From: Pseudogymnoascus destructans
Lineage: Eukaryota; Ascomycota; Leotiomycetes; Thelebolales; Thelebolaceae
Assembly: GCF_001641265.1 (NCBI RefSeq)
Contig: NW_020167527.1
Span: forward strand, 310,001 to 374,000
Direction of reading: 5' to 3'
DNA: 64,000 nucleotides
Shown here: positions 11,810 to 24,015 of the stretch, piece after piece
Position numbering within the stretch: position 1 is the first letter of the stretch
How the letters are laid out: the number at the start of each line of letters is the position of its first letter
Position numbers and translations under genes: made by a program
Notes under the pieces: model-generated
The model's database searches: none
What the model was told of the DNA's origin: nothing
What the model saw: the letters and a program-made list of their open reading frames with translations, nothing else

Positions 11810-14800
11810 ATGAATGCAAGCCAGCCCTTATCCACAGAAGGGCAAGAGGCCCCCCAGTTGCCAGAAACAGGTCTCTTCCGGCGTGCCTATGATGCACCTC
11901 CAGTATATATACCAGACCAAAGGCCAGTAACAATTCATGGCAGAAACGGACAGCAGCCACTGGGTCGTGGAAGATCCATGAGCCACTCTTACCCATCAAC
12001 ACCACACGGCAAGAAAAAAGGCCACGGGTACCATACGGCCATGGAGACTGGTTCGGGTGACAGCAACAACAGAGCTATGTTCAGTGCCTTAACGCTTCAG
12101 AGTCCCTTGAAGCCCGGAGCGAGCAGATCTGCCAGGGCCCAACAAGATCGAGATTTGACGACGGGGAAATGCATGACTTGCGACTCGATGGTTCGATGGC
12201 CCAAAGAACTGGCCGTATTTCGATGCTCTGTATGTGTAACTATAAATGATCTGACACCGATCAGTACAGTTCAAGATTCCGGAAGCGACCATCGTAGACA
12301 TCGCACGAGAGAATCTGGCCCCTCTCGAAATTCTTCTCTATCCAGAGGTAGGCAAGCATACAGCTGTTGCCAGAATCAAATTCATTATATCTGACTGATT
12401 TGTAGTAGCGTCGCCGATAACTACTCGTAAGACGAGCACTTTGATTGAGCGATGCATCCAGTCCTACATCGTGTCTCGGCTTGGAGGTGATAAAGACTCT
12501 TACTTTGCATGGAACAAACATGTATCTGACGCCCTACCGTGCCATGCAGCGTCGGAAGACAATATACTTGTCGATTCAGAGCCCGATGCTACATTGAAGC
12601 CTATGTGCATTGCTACAGGAATCTCAGAAGACTCTACTAAGGCGAAGGAAACTTCTTGCTCGGAGTTCAACCATGTAGGCTGCGAGCGCTGTTTTAATAC
12701 AGAGGATTCGAAGGTGCCTACTGTTGGCAACCAGTATGGTACGTCGGTGAAGGACCCCCCCCATCCTGCTGAGCGAATCGACAAGACGCATGTCCCATGT
12801 CCCAACGACGGAACAAGAAATATTTTCAGGCCACTGGAAAATTATATAGTTGCATCTTTCCAATCGCATGATTGCATCAATGGATCATTTTCTACCAAAC
12901 TGGCGTCATTCGAATCCAAGCGCCCAAGTGAAGGAAGCTTGAACTTTACAGGGCCAGTCGAGGATGGAAAACGGCGACGTACTCACGATTTATTGCCGCC
13001 AATGGTTACTAAGACGCTCCCCAGAGATCTCAGAGAGAATGAAGCATGGCGTATTGAAGGTTATGCCATCCCAAGCCATCCTAACGGATCGGTACCACAA
13101 AGGGGAAACACAGCAATTGCAAATGGGGCCAACGCTCTCAACGAAGTCAACAAAAGCTCGCCCCGGATCGATTGGGGTGAAATTTTCCAGTGGTATGATC
13201 TAATAATACACGTTGGTGATGACTGGCGCCATCATATGGCCGAGATCCTCCATTCTGTTGGTTTGGGTTTTAATAGTCCATCAGTTGACGAAATGAACCA
13301 TATAGAAGGAGAAGTCTTTGGGGCACAACGGCACATAAGGCGTGTTCTATTAAAAGCCACGGAAGGCCTCTTAAAAAGGCCGGGGGGATTATTGAATGAA
13401 GCAAGCGACATCAGGTTTCTTCTGATTATTTTGGCCAACCCGCTTCTTTACCCGTCATCTTCGCCAATACCAAGGGGCGGTGTTCGAGTGTCTCGAGCCC
13501 CCCCTGAGTGTCCTGATCCCATAAAAATCGCAGCATTGGCGAGTTTCTCGAAAAACAAAAGTCCATTAAGGCCTCTATTGATAACAGAAGACACTGGCAC
13601 TGGGCCTGGGCATCATTCGGGAATTATCAAGCGCATACTCGGACTACTTTCAAACCTCCCCAACGAGTGTCATCATCATCTGGTATCATGGTTTTCAGAG
13701 TTCTCCGAAGTCCATTTCCAACGAATAACCGAGTTAGTTGGCAGTTTTGTAACATATCGCCTAACAAGGCAAAATAATCGAAGGCACGATACTAGCCATG
13801 ATCCTACTGGTGGCTTAGTCCCAAACATGCCTTCATCTGGCCACAGGACCATGGCAGCATTCCATGCCGAGTTTAATGGAAGAGGGCAAGGTGCAAAATT
13901 CTCTATGGAAAAGCAGAATAATGTCAAGTACAGTGATGACTGGCAAATTCGAGCGGCAGCCCGAGTCATGTCGTTACTATTTGCGGCAAACAACTATGGT
14001 AGTCATCGCCGCAATGGCCTATTGCTGCATCTCTCACATAGGGAGCACCACATTTTTCCAATACCTCATGAACACACATATCATCGCAAGCAGATACTTC
14101 CCACTAGCCACTTCTACAACACCTTACTCGACTATTCGGACTTAATAGCAGATTTCGAAGCCTGGGAGGCCAAGAAAGGGAAGTTCACATTTTGTCAATA
14201 CCCCTTTTTTCTGAGTATCTGGGCAAAGATACAAATAATGGAACATGATGCTCGACGCCAGATGGAAATAAAGGCCAGAGAGGCTTTTTTTGACAGTATA
14301 ATGACCCGCAAGAGTGTCAATCAGTATTTGGTACTGAAAGTACGTCGGGATTGCCTGGTCGAGGACAGTCTCAAAGGCGTGAGCGAGGTTGTGGGCGCTA
14401 GCGGCGAAGAAATCAAGAAGGGTCTTCGGATAGAATTTAAAGGCGAGGAAGGTATTGATGCAGGGGGGTTACGAAAGGAATGGTTTCTTTTGCTCGTCAG
14501 AGACGTGTTAAACCCCGAACATGGTATGTCACGGTTATAATGGATTCCTAAATGTGACTGACAGTTTGTACAGGAATGTTTGTCTACGACGAAGAGTCTC
14601 ACGTTTGCTACTTTAACCCTAGTAGCTTTGAAACTTCTGATCAGTTTTTCCTCGTCGGTGTGGTCCTAGGCCTTGCTATCTACAACTCGACCATCTTAGA
14701 CGTTGCACTTCCGCCTTTTGCTTTTAGGAAACTGTTGGCCGCTGGTCCTAGTTCTCTTCCAGGGTCTCCTTCTCATGCAAAACCTACTATGGTTTATACT

Positions 14801-15496
14801 CTGGACGATCTTGCGGAATATCGCCCTTCTCTTGCACATGGGCTCCGCCAACTACTAGAATTTGATGGCGATGTCGAGGAGACATTTTGCCGTGATTTTG
14901 TAGCGGATGTCGAGAAATATGGGAAGATCCACCAAGTACCGCTTTGCCCCGATGGCGAAAAACGAGCCGTCAATAACTCAAACCGCAGGGAATTTGTAAA
15001 TCTCTATGTGAAATATCTTCTGGATACTTCTGTCGTTCGGCAATTCGAGCCATTCAAACGGGGGTTTTACACCGTGTGTAGTGGCAACGCGCTCTCCCTG
15101 TTTCGACCCGAAGAGATTGAACTTCTTGTTCGAGGTTCAGATGAACCGTTGGATATTTCCTCACTTGAAGCGGTGTCTGTTTGTGAAAATTGGGGCGTCC
15201 CAAACCCGGCTGAAATGGAACCGGTCATTCAATGGTTCTGGCAATCGTTCAAGAATGCAGACCCTAAAGACCAGAGAAAGCTTCTATCTTTTATAACAGG
15301 CAGCGATCGAATACCTGCTATGGGTGCGGCCAATCTGGTCATTAAGCTTTCGTGCCTTGGTGACGATAGCTTACGATTCCCGATAGCTCGAACATGTTTC
15401 AACATGCTGTTGCTGTGGCGATACAGCTCTCGTACAAAGTTTGAGCGGTTGCTCTGGCGGGCCGTCAATGAAAGTGAGGGGTTTGGCTTGAAATGA
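11810..15496 (+). CDS. HUL4: HECT-type E3 ubiquitin ligase, Hul4 family
   Basis: Ubiquitin ligase of 1192 aa in exons 11810-12347, 12406-14523 and 14574-15496. Near residue 120 is a four-cysteine zinc motif (KCMTCDSMVRWP, then FRCSVC) typical of fungal Hul4-like proteins. A long, low-conservation middle follows. The C-terminal 350 residues are the HECT domain, opening with EFKGEEGIDAGGLRKEWF and closing with the thioester motif ARTCFNMLLL. The catalytic cysteine is about residue 1160, 32 residues from the end as usual, and the final GFGL is present. In yeast Hul4 works with TRAMP/exosome-type quality control and chain remodelling; substrates here are unknown. The first intron joins a poorly conserved stretch (SSLSR-VASPITTRK), so that junction is the least certain. 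Confidence 0.92.
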
Positions 15497-15727
15497 TGTA
15501 TGCGATCCCCACTACATTGATTGAATCGTTCGTGCTAGCCACAGGGGACAATAGCCAAGTTAATTCAGATCAGATATACATATTATACATAAATACATTG
15601 CTTGAGCCCCACGGCCATTACCAAAAAGTAATAGGACTCCATAGCATGGTCTGGTAATACTAACGTACACTAAACGCCGCATCTGGTCTTACACCCCTAC
15701 TCCATGCCAGTATTTTACAGGATATCA

Positions 15728-16467
15728 TCAAGCTGCTGATCGGGCCTGTGCTAGGATGGCTTCTTCCCGCTTCTTCTCTGCGTTAAAAATGCGATGCCTG
15801 GCAGAGTCTCTCTCGCCCACTTCCTTGAGGGCTGCGAGCTTTTGAAGTTGCTCCACCTCTTCGGGAGTAGGCTCCACGGGAACGGCATTTGTCAAGGCGA
15901 GTAATTGTGACAGTATCTCAGACTCGTGCCTGTGCTTCATATTGATTGTCACCACGCGCTGTTGACTCGAGGCTGGAGGTTCGGTTTGGGTACCAGCCAC
16001 AGGCGCGGATGGGGTTTGGGGATGTGTAGCGTCATCGAAGTAAACCGTCATAAGTGCCGGGCCTTCCTGGTTTGTGGTTCTCTCCAAAGTCATGGATACT
16101 GTAGGGTTGTGGTACTTTAGGCGTGGGAGGCATGAATGCCAAAATTTCCTGGTCAATTCAGTACAGTGCCCATATTGCGGTCGAGAGATTGGGCATTTCT
16201 ACCTTGGTCCGTAATGTCCATCGTTCATCCTCTTCGCAAATTCCATGTGCAGCTTGGTGACATTCTTAGGTAAAACGGCAGCTCCTGGCCCTAACTTAAT
16301 AGCAAGCAGCTAGATGTGTCTGTCAACGTGTGGCCCTGCGTTCGTTTTGAGGAAATAAAATACCTTCTGAATCGGGTCAACGTTAGCAATGGATTGATTG
16401 GGCCACAACGGAGAGGATAATTACTTACAGCGCGAAGCTTGGTCATCCGCCTCAATATACTGACCAT
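15728..16467 (-). CDS. Mitochondrial ribosomal protein of the L51/S25/CI-B8 fold (mL61, Mrp49 type)
   Basis: Exons 16467-16429, 16309-16203 and 16148-15728 give 188 aa in one frame. The N-terminal 100 residues form the thioredoxin-like L51/S25/CI-B8 domain: MVSILRRMTKLRA, LLAIKLGPGAAVLPKNV, then KFWHSCLPRLKYHNPTVSMTL and ALMTVYFD. The second half is longer than the yeast protein and ends in a charged helix (ARHRIFNAEKKREEAILAQA). It belongs to the large subunit of the mitochondrial ribosome. The 119-bp first intron also contains a CAG-AAG-GTATTT string that could be a 3-nt microexon adding one Lys; I used the simple splice. It is divergent from GEP3, another mitoribosome gene, 260 bp away. 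Confidence 0.85.
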
Positions 16468-16727
16468 GTTTGCAAAAATGAGCGTTCGGAATGCTAAGTA
16501 GGACTATGCGAAGGGAAAGATTGTGAATTGGTGGTCCAAATAATTTCGGTTTGGCGTCAAACGTCGGTGCTCGGAACATTTCCCCGGATTTTTGGAAGCG
16601 CTACTGCTGGCGTAGTAATATTTGAGTTCAACTCCGTATCTCGCGCCTCCCTTCACGGAAAAGAAACAGGAACCAATAAACGCACAAAAACGACTTCAAT
16701 GAAGCTGTAGTGTACTGCATTTTAACA

Positions 16728-18725
16728 ATGGCGGGTATACGAGCAGGATCCAAACTATCTGTATCTGCTGGAAGAGTTGAGCTCTTTGCTGGCATTGATT
16801 TGCCACACTTTCTCTGTCCAGCCTTGCTCTCAAGCACCCGGTCCCTTACCCGATTTAAGGCGTCTTCTCGCGCTCTGCAGACGCCCTCGCAGCGATCACA
16901 AACACGATGCCTCTCTATACTACCCCGGGCGGCAGCAGTTAAAGATTATTCACGCTTTGAAAACCGCGTCCCCGAATTACCACAACGATGCGCCGGGTGC
17001 GGGTCGTTTTCCCAAACCTCCGATGCCACTGCACCCGGTTTCTACACCTTGACAAGGAGATCAGTGGAGGCCTACCTGCAAGGAGAAGCGAAAGGCCTTG
17101 CCAAAGGCCAATCTGTGGACGCCCATGCGCTCGAATCTGCATTGGGCCGAGTTGATGGGACTGTTCTCGACTCACTGAAGACCCAGGCAGTTGTCCCAGC
17201 ACAAAATATCGCAGATCCTGTCTGTGATCGCTGCCACAAACTCAAACATCACCACTCGGGACAATCTATACAGCATCCGTCCATCCAATCGATCCAAGAC
17301 ACGATATTAGAGTCACCTCATAAATATAACCACATATACCATGTGGTTGACGCGGCAGACTTCCCGATGTCCTTGGTACCTGGGTTATATCAACTACTTC
17401 ATTTAACACCTCAACGATCCATGAATCGGCGTTCGAAAACAGGCCGATTTTACCATGGCAAGAAGACTGAAATAAGCTTCATTATTACTCGCTCGGATCT
17501 CCTAGCCCCTGTTAAGGCTCAAGTCGATTCGTTGATGCCACGCTTGGTTGAAATATTGAGGGATGCCCTTGGGTCATTGGGGAAAGATGTCCGACTTGGA
17601 AACGTGAGGTGTGTTAGCGCACGTAGAGATTGGTGGACGAAAGACTTGAAAGAGGATATCTGGGAACGGGGTGGCGGGGGTTGGATGGTTGGAAAGGTGA
17701 ACGTCGGCAAGAGCAGTCTTTTTGCGAGTGTCTTTCCTAAAGGGAGGCGCGGGGCTGCTCACCAAGTCCCATCATTTTCGACGCCGACCTCGAAGCCTAT
17801 CATGGATACCGCGTTGGGAAAATACGACAGCTCCCTTGGAGTCACGGGATTGCTGGACCCCCTGACCCTTCTTCCTCCAGCTGTAGAGGAGGTCGATTAT
17901 CCTGCCATGCCTTTGGTCCACCCATTGCCGGGTACAACGGCTTCTCCTATCCGGGTTCCTTTTGGCGGAGGGAAAGGCGAGTTAATAGATCTTCCTGGCC
18001 TCGCCCGTGGCGACCTTGAATTGCATGTTCAAGAACCTCATCGACTGTCCTTGGTAATGCGATCTCGAGTGGTTCCAGAGCAGCAGGTCATTAAGCCTGG
18101 CCAGTCTCTTCTACTTGGCGGTTTTATTCGCATTACTCCGGTTGGCCCAGAATGCACAATTCTTGGTTATGCGTTCACACCAATATCATCACACCTAACA
18201 AGTACGGAGAAGGCTATCGGAATTCAAACGCAGTCGCTAGAGACAGGGGTTGAGAATATTTCTGTTACCGGGACTGGCGAAAAGATCAAATCTGCGGGTA
18301 CGTTCCAACTCAAATGGGATGTAACGAAGCAACGGTCTGGGCCTATTACCGCATCAGATGCAGCGGGTATCACGGCTGATAGGCTGCCGTATTGTATATT
18401 ATCTACGGATATTCTCATTGAAGGTTGCGGATGGGTGGAGCTTGTATGCCAGGTGCGCAAAAGGCAATTAGAGCCTTCCGGCGTACTGGGTGGAAATGGG
18501 AATGACGACAGCAACAGCCTCGAACAAGCCTCTGCCAATGTTAACTGGCCTGAAGTAGAAGTTTTCAGCCCTGACGGCAAATTTATTGCATCGAGGAGGC
18601 CACTAAACGGCTGGCTGAATGGAGGGCCAAAAAAACCTAACTCCAACGTCAAAGGTCGGCCCCGGAAGAGTATGAAGGGTGCGAAAAAGAGGATGAAGAC
18701 TGCCATGAGGGAGGCAAGCCGCTAG
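16728..18725 (+). CDS. GEP3: Mitochondrial YqeH-type circularly permuted GTPase (Gep3/Mtg3)
   Basis: Intronless gene of 665 aa. The first ~70 residues are rich in Arg/Ser/Ala with almost no acidic residues, as in a matrix-targeting sequence. A treble-clef zinc site follows: RCAGCG (Cys88, Cys91) and CDRCHKLKHH (Cys166, Cys169). The GTPase motifs come in permuted order: G4 TRSD (about 254-257), G5 SAR (about 298), G1 GKVNVGKSS (322-330), then G3 DLPG near 425. The C-terminal half carries the YqeH-type extension. Relatives assist small-subunit assembly of mitochondrial or bacterial ribosomes, and yeast Gep3 was named for its genetic interaction with prohibitins. I start at 16728 (MAGIRAG), the first ATG of the frame. 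Confidence 0.93.
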   Translation: MAGIRAGSKLSVSAGRVELFAGIDLPHFLCPALLSSTRSLTRFKASSRALQTPSQRSQTRCLSILPRAAAVKDYSRFENRVPELPQRCAGCGSFSQTSDATAPGFYTLTRRSVEAYLQGEAKGLAKGQSVDAHALESALGRVDGTVLDSLKTQAVVPAQNIADPVCDRCHKLKHHHSGQSIQHPSIQSIQDTILESPHKYNHIYHVVDAADFPMSLVPGLYQLLHLTPQRSMNRRSKTGRFYHGKKTEISFIITRSDLLAPVKAQVDSLMPRLVEILRDALGSLGKDVRLGNVRCVSARRDWWTKDLKEDIWERGGGGWMVGKVNVGKSSLFASVFPKGRRGAAHQVPSFSTPTSKPIMDTALGKYDSSLGVTGLLDPLTLLPPAVEEVDYPAMPLVHPLPGTTASPIRVPFGGGKGELIDLPGLARGDLELHVQEPHRLSLVMRSRVVPEQQVIKPGQSLLLGGFIRITPVGPECTILGYAFTPISSHLTSTEKAIGIQTQSLETGVENISVTGTGEKIKSAGTFQLKWDVTKQRSGPITASDAAGITADRLPYCILSTDILIEGCGWVELVCQVRKRQLEPSGVLGGNGNDDSNSLEQASANVNWPEVEVFSPDGKFIASRRPLNGWLNGGPKKPNSNVKGRPRKSMKGAKKRMKTAMREASR

Positions 18726-18844
18726 TCATAGAGGGGTGCTTTTTGGGGGGGAGGGCAAACTGTTGATAAACCGGAACTTATATATATCTATGCCGACAAC
18801 ACTCTAATAATATACAACTAAACTAATACACTATCCATCCGTCA

Positions 18845-19737
18845 TCATGGAGCGGGAGATGTAGGCTTGGGAACCTCCGGCACTGCTTCGGCAGCGGATA
18901 CAGGAGGTGTCATAGGTAATGGTACGGCTCGTCGAGGCCTTTTCAACTCCTCCATTGTAACTCCATCCAACTTCGTAACTCCAACAACGGCAGGATCGCC
19001 CTTCTTCACAAACTCATACATACCTAATATCAGTAGTTAGCCACTATAAATACAGGTATTTACATAATTGAGTGGCGAAGGGCTTACCTGGCATTTTGTT
19101 CCCTGCCAGCCTGAATGCATCACGTGCCACCTGCTCGTGAATGTCTCCCTTCAACTCAAAGATGACCTTGCTGACCGCAATTCTCGAAGCCCAGTGATCA
19201 AACGATCCCTTTCCTTTTCCCATGCGAACCTAACAGGTTAATATTAGCATTGGGCCCTTCCATTCCTTGATGTATATGCCGTACCTCATTGCCGCTGGCA
19301 TACACTCCAATGCTAGCACAAACTCTCTTGAACAATCGATATCGCATCCCTCGCAGCCTGACTTTTATAGCCTCTTCTCCGTTCTTTAACTGCAACGCAC
19401 TAACTCTGCGATGGTGGTCGCACATCCGCAATCCATAGTCGCCCCAGACCACGGTAGTGCCGCGAGAGGACCCGCCAGTCGGAACACGAGGTCGGCCTTT
19501 GCGAGATCTTTTTTTTTCGGGCTGCGTAGGTAAAAGCCAGTCTCCCAATACGGCTGGCGTACTAGAGAAAGTTCTACGGGTTGTGGACGAGGTCAAAAAG
19601 GAGGAGGGGGTCGCAGGTGCTTTCGAGAGGGCTGAGATGGCCCTGGGTATTATCGAAGGGCGATAGGCCGACGAATTGAGTGTTAGGCGCTCAACGCATG
19701 CTGATAAGGTGAGTGTTGATGAGATCGAGGCCTTCAT
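18845..19737 (-). CDS. MRPL16: Mitochondrial ribosomal protein uL16m
   Basis: Large-subunit mitoribosomal protein of 257 aa in exons 19737-19285, 19229-19088 and 19023-18845. The first 70 residues are a Ser/Thr/Arg-rich targeting leader. The L16 core starts at [24 protein letters not shown] and runs through [37 protein letters not shown] and [23 protein letters not shown]. The [10 protein letters not shown] signature faces the peptidyl-transferase centre in bacteria. A Pro-rich tail ends the protein. The first in-frame ATG is at 19737; the open frame runs 11 codons further up without an ATG. It is divergent from RFC1. Confidence 0.95.
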
Positions 19738-20104
19738 ATTTATCAAGTGGTGGTTGTGACGTTGAGCCAATTCAGCCTATAATTTGTCGTCGAAGTTGAG
19801 CCGCAGAATAATAAAGGTTCCAAAAGGATAGCGCTAAAACGGAACTTACCCTCGCTCTTGGTACCCATGGAGGAGGTGGTTGCCTTTGACGCGTCGGCAC
19901 ATGACTTGATACGTTCCACGCCTACCCTGACGCCTTCGTTAATTAAATCGCGACTCGAGTATCTTCATTGCCAATTACTTATAGGCAAAGTCAACAGTTA
20001 CAAGACAGAGCTCCACGAGCATGTGAGATACATATAGCTTCATTTGGCCGAATTAAACAATTGCATCAGTCCGAATTTGTTCTAGACGGTGCAGCAGCGC
20101 CAAC

Positions 20105-23100
20105 ATGCCTGCAGATATACGGAACTTTTTTGGTGGTAAGGGAGCTGTCCCAGCGCCCAAGAAGGAGAAGGTCAGTAGCATTTCTATGTTATTATAGTCT
20201 ATCTCTGTCAGTGCTTGCGACAGGACTTACTTTCTCGGCGAAATTGCAATTGTATGGCGCTGTTGTATCTCTTTAGGCTTATTGTGCACGGAATTTGATC
20301 GTCTAACTAACATCATCCACAGGCTGAAGCTCCCAGTTCGCGACGGAAGCAAACCCGTAAAATTATAGACGAAAGCGATGGGGACGAAAATGAAGTAAAA
20401 AAGATCGCCACTCCAAAGAAAGCTATGTCAAAAAAGCTGTCGAATAAGACCTCACCGAAAGGCGAAGAGACCACCACTAGTGATTATTTCGCATCGAAAG
20501 GATCGAAGAAGATTGCAAAAAGCACACCAGATCCAATGAAGTTGACAGCACTGTCCCCACGCCCAAAGACAAAGTTATCAACTACAAACCTCGTTGAGCA
20601 AAAACCGCTAAAGGCCAAGTCGCAAGGAAAGGTCTACAAGAACGCGGAGGACGACGACGAAGGGGCATTCGTGGATAACGACGACCTCGATGCAGGCGAT
20701 GATATTTTTGCTGCAGCTGTGAATACTGGTGGGAGGCGGAAAGAGGAAGATGATTACATGGAGATTGATGGCGACTCCGACGATGATGTGGTTGTTACCA
20801 AGATGTCCAAGAACGGCAAGCTTGCACCAAGAAGTAGGAAGCGGAAGTCAGCATCGCTAGACCCGGATGACTCTGGCGAGTTCGACGCACCCAAGAAAGG
20901 ATCCAAAGTGAATGATGAGAAGAAACCACCTGCAAAAAAACCTCGGGCTGCACCAAAGAAAGAAGCTATTCCTGAGAGCGCAGAAATGCAAGCAGTACTT
21001 GATAGCATTCCGACTGTGGAAGCTCCACCTCCCCCATCGAAAAGTGCAGATGGCAAGAAATTTAATTGGAGGAAGGCCGCTGCTGGCGGAGGTAATTCGG
21101 GCCCACCTCCAGGAGCTGGCCCAAAGGAGTTGCCGGTGGGAGCGGATAACTGTCTGGCTGGACTGACCTTTGTTTTCACTGGCCTTCTCGAGACAATTTC
21201 TCGCGAAGAAGGACAGGAGCTTGTCAAAAAATATGGTGGAAAGGTAACTGGAGCACCCAGTGGAAAAACGAGCTATGTTGTTCTTGGGTCGGATGCCGGG
21301 CCAAGTAAACTGGAGAAGATTGCGAGCCTTAAAATAAAGACAATCAATGAACATGGGCTCTTCGCTCTGGTTTGTGCCACCTCAGAGCACTTGACACAAA
21401 CCGGAGGCACAACACGGGCAGCTGAGAAGGCACTCGAAAAACAGAAAGAAGCCGAAAAGAAGATGAAAATTGAAGCAGAAGAAGAGGAGAGGCAGGAACG
21501 TATAAGAGCAGCTGAATCTGAAAATGCAGCACGCAAAGCTGCTGAATCACGGGGACTTGCTCCACCTGCGAATAAAAATCTCGCAGGCTCTCAGTTATGG
21601 ACTGTTAAATACGCGCCCTCGAAGATGAATCAAATATGCGGCAACAAAGGCCAGGTCGATAAAATCCAGACTTGGTTACAAGGCTGGCCTAAAGCGCACA
21701 AACTTGGTTTTCAATTGCCTGGCAAAGATGGTCTTGGTATATACAGGTCAATTGTTATCTACGGGCCCCCCGGAATTGGCAAAACTACAGCCGCTCACCT
21801 TGCATCCAAACTCGAGGGCTACGACGTTATAGAGAGCAACGCCAGCGATACAAGGAGCAAGAAGCTCGTAGAGTTCGGCTTCCAGGATGTACTCAATAAC
21901 AACTCCTTGCTGGGCTTCTTTGCAGGACATGACGAGCCGGTGGACTCTAAAAAGAAGAAAATCGTGCTTATCATGGACGAAGTAGATGGAATGTCTGCCG
22001 GTGACCGTGGTGGAGTAGGTGCACTTGCTAAGATATGCAAGAAGACCGACATTCCCATCATTCTCATATGCAATGAGTTCAGAATACCGAAGATGAATCC
22101 ATTCCGTCACGTAGTGGCCGAAGTCCCATTCAGACGGCCTACGGTTGATCAGGTCCGGTCTCGTGTCGCGACCATCTGCCACAGAGAAGGGCTGAAACTG
22201 TCTAGGGAGGCTATGGACGCACTGATCGAGGGAAGTAACAAGGACATAAGACAAGTTGTTAACATGCTATCCAGCGCCAAACTAGATCAGGCCGCCATGG
22301 ATTTCGATCAAACCAAATCTATGTCGAAGCAATGGGAGAAGCATGTCGTTTTAAAACCCTGGGATATCTGCCACAAGTTACTAGGGAGTGGTATGTTTGC
22401 ACCTTCAAGCAAATCTACCCTCAACGACAAAATAGAACTCTACTTCAACGACCATGAGTTTAGCTACTTGATGATTCAGGAAAACTATCTGAGAACGAGG
22501 CCTCTAATGCCCCCAAACCAAAACTTGTCGCCGAGGGAACAGCGATTGAAAACTCTGGAACTAGCGGACAAGGCGGCTGAAAGTATCAGTGATGGCGACC
22601 TTGTTGATCGAATGATCCACGGCTCTCAGCAACAGTGGAGCTTGATGCCTGTACATGCAGTATTTAGTTCAGTTCGGCCTGCCAGCTTTATGTCAGGCGC
22701 CGTAACCGGAGAAATGCCGTTCACAACCTGGCTTGGGAACAATAGCAAGCATGGCAAACTCAGCCGTTTTGTGAAGGAAATTCAGTCCCACATGCGCCTT
22801 CGGACTTCAGGAGACAGGCATGAGATTCGGCAACAATACCTGCCCACGCTCTGGACCCAGCTTATCAAACGGCTAGAGATAGAGGGCAAAGATTCGGTTG
22901 ACGACGTTATCGATTTGATGGACAGCTATTTCCTAACACGAGACGATTTTGATGCTATTATGGAACTCGGAGTTGGACCTCAACGACAGGAATTGGTAAC
23001 GTTGGAGACTCAGACAAAGTCAACGTTTACTAGGCTGTAAGCTATACCACGTCTCTTACACACTTGAAGTTGTTAAATAACTTGACTTCAATAGATACAA

Positions 23101-23455
23101 TAGCCGCACCCACCCAATGCCTTTCATGAAAGCTAGTAATGTGGTTGCTCCTGCTAAGGCCACCAAGGAGATGCCGGACCTAGAAGAGGCCATCGAAGAA
23201 AGCGATAGTGGCGAAGTTCTAGTTGAGACACCAGACGACAACGAAGATGAGGACATGGATATTTCGAAAGATAAATATATCAAGAAACCAAAAGCCAAGA
23301 AGGCAGCGGCGAAGAAACCAGCAGGGAAGAAATCTAAGAAAAATGATGGTGCTGCTGACGGTAATGAAGGCGACTCCCAAGATGAAGTCATGCCCAAAAA
23401 GCCCCGAGCCAGCAAGCCCAAGGCCACTGGTGCTAAAACAAAGGCGAAAAAGTAG
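20105..23455 (+). CDS. RFC1: Replication factor C large subunit Rfc1
   Basis: Largest subunit of the PCNA clamp loader, 1046 aa, in exons 20105-20170, 20323-23036 and 23095-23455. It opens MPADIRNFFGGKGAVPAP, which contains a PIP-box-like IRNFFG. Residues 30-290 are a charged, Lys/Asp-rich disordered part. A BRCT domain lies at about 298-380 (GLTFVFTGLLETISREEGQE). The AAA+ core has Walker A GPPGIGKTT near 503 and Walker B LIMDEVDGM near 570. The Rfc1-specific collar domain follows. The third exon continues the frame as LYNSRTHPMPFMKAS and ends in a Lys/Ala/Pro tail. A naive ORF would stop at 23040; the GTAAGC donor and the conserved continuation show an intron instead. Confidence 0.96.
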
Positions 23456-23830
23456 AAAAGAGGCTGTTATTTTCGCATCACTTCTGCGGCCGTGATGAGC
23501 CTGGTGGACTAGTAACTTCTTATACAGCCCGCGATAATACCTCTTTAGGAATGGAAGTGCCATTCCCAAATTCTTTACCGCTATATAGCACAGCGATGTA
23601 CCTGTGTTTGTTCTCTATGACATGAATTGCGAATTAATGTGCATCAACCGTTGATATTGTTGTTTTTTGTTGTATGCTTTCGTACTCGAACTTGATTCAT
23701 GGAGGGTAGTTCCACTGGATCGCCTGAGAAAGTGCCTTTCAACTGTTGCCCTTTATTCTACAGTTCGCCTCCATTTCTAGCGGGCCAACCAACCCCTTTG
23801 TTATCTACTCTCAAGAATATCGTTTGATCC
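23456..23830. other. RFC1 downstream region
   Basis: Together with the adjoining tandem repeat this forms a 560-bp gap. It holds the RFC1 3' UTR. Nothing else was recognised. Confidence 0.4.
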
Positions 23831-24006
23831 TTCAGCTCACATATTGCTTTCAATTACAGCTCACTACCATATTGCCTTCGTCCAAAGCTCACGTCCACTT
23901 CGCCTTCAACCAGAGCTCACTTCCATGTGGATATCGCCTTCACCTACAGTTAACGTCCACATCGCCTTTGGCCACCGTTCGCATTCATATTGCCTTCACC
24001 CAAAGA
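23831..24006 (+). repeat. Degenerate tandem repeat, about 28-bp unit, six copies
   Basis: Successive units follow the pattern agctcac-gtccat-attgccttcaacca with substitutions and small indels. Copies start near 23831, 23859, 23888, 23915, 23949 and 23977 and are 27-34 bp long. The array sits directly upstream of, and runs up to, the ATG at 24016. The frame of the downstream ORF stays open through the array but has no ATG there, so I treat the array as leader or promoter DNA. Confidence 0.75.
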
Positions 24007-24015
24007 GCAGTGATC

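Noticed and set aside
20754..21354. Minus-strand ORFs of about 160 aa within RFC1
   Set aside because: They are antisense to the conserved RFC1 coding sequence with no start context or family resemblance.
23037..23094. Stop at 23038-23040 as the end of RFC1 and a separate small gene at 23117
   Set aside because: A GTAAGC donor just ahead of the stop and the conserved continuation LYNSRTHPMPFMKAS show an intron within one gene.
23746..24015. N-terminal extension of the orphan gene through the tandem repeat
   Set aside because: The frame is open but begins at a TTG, has no ATG and consists of repeat sequence.
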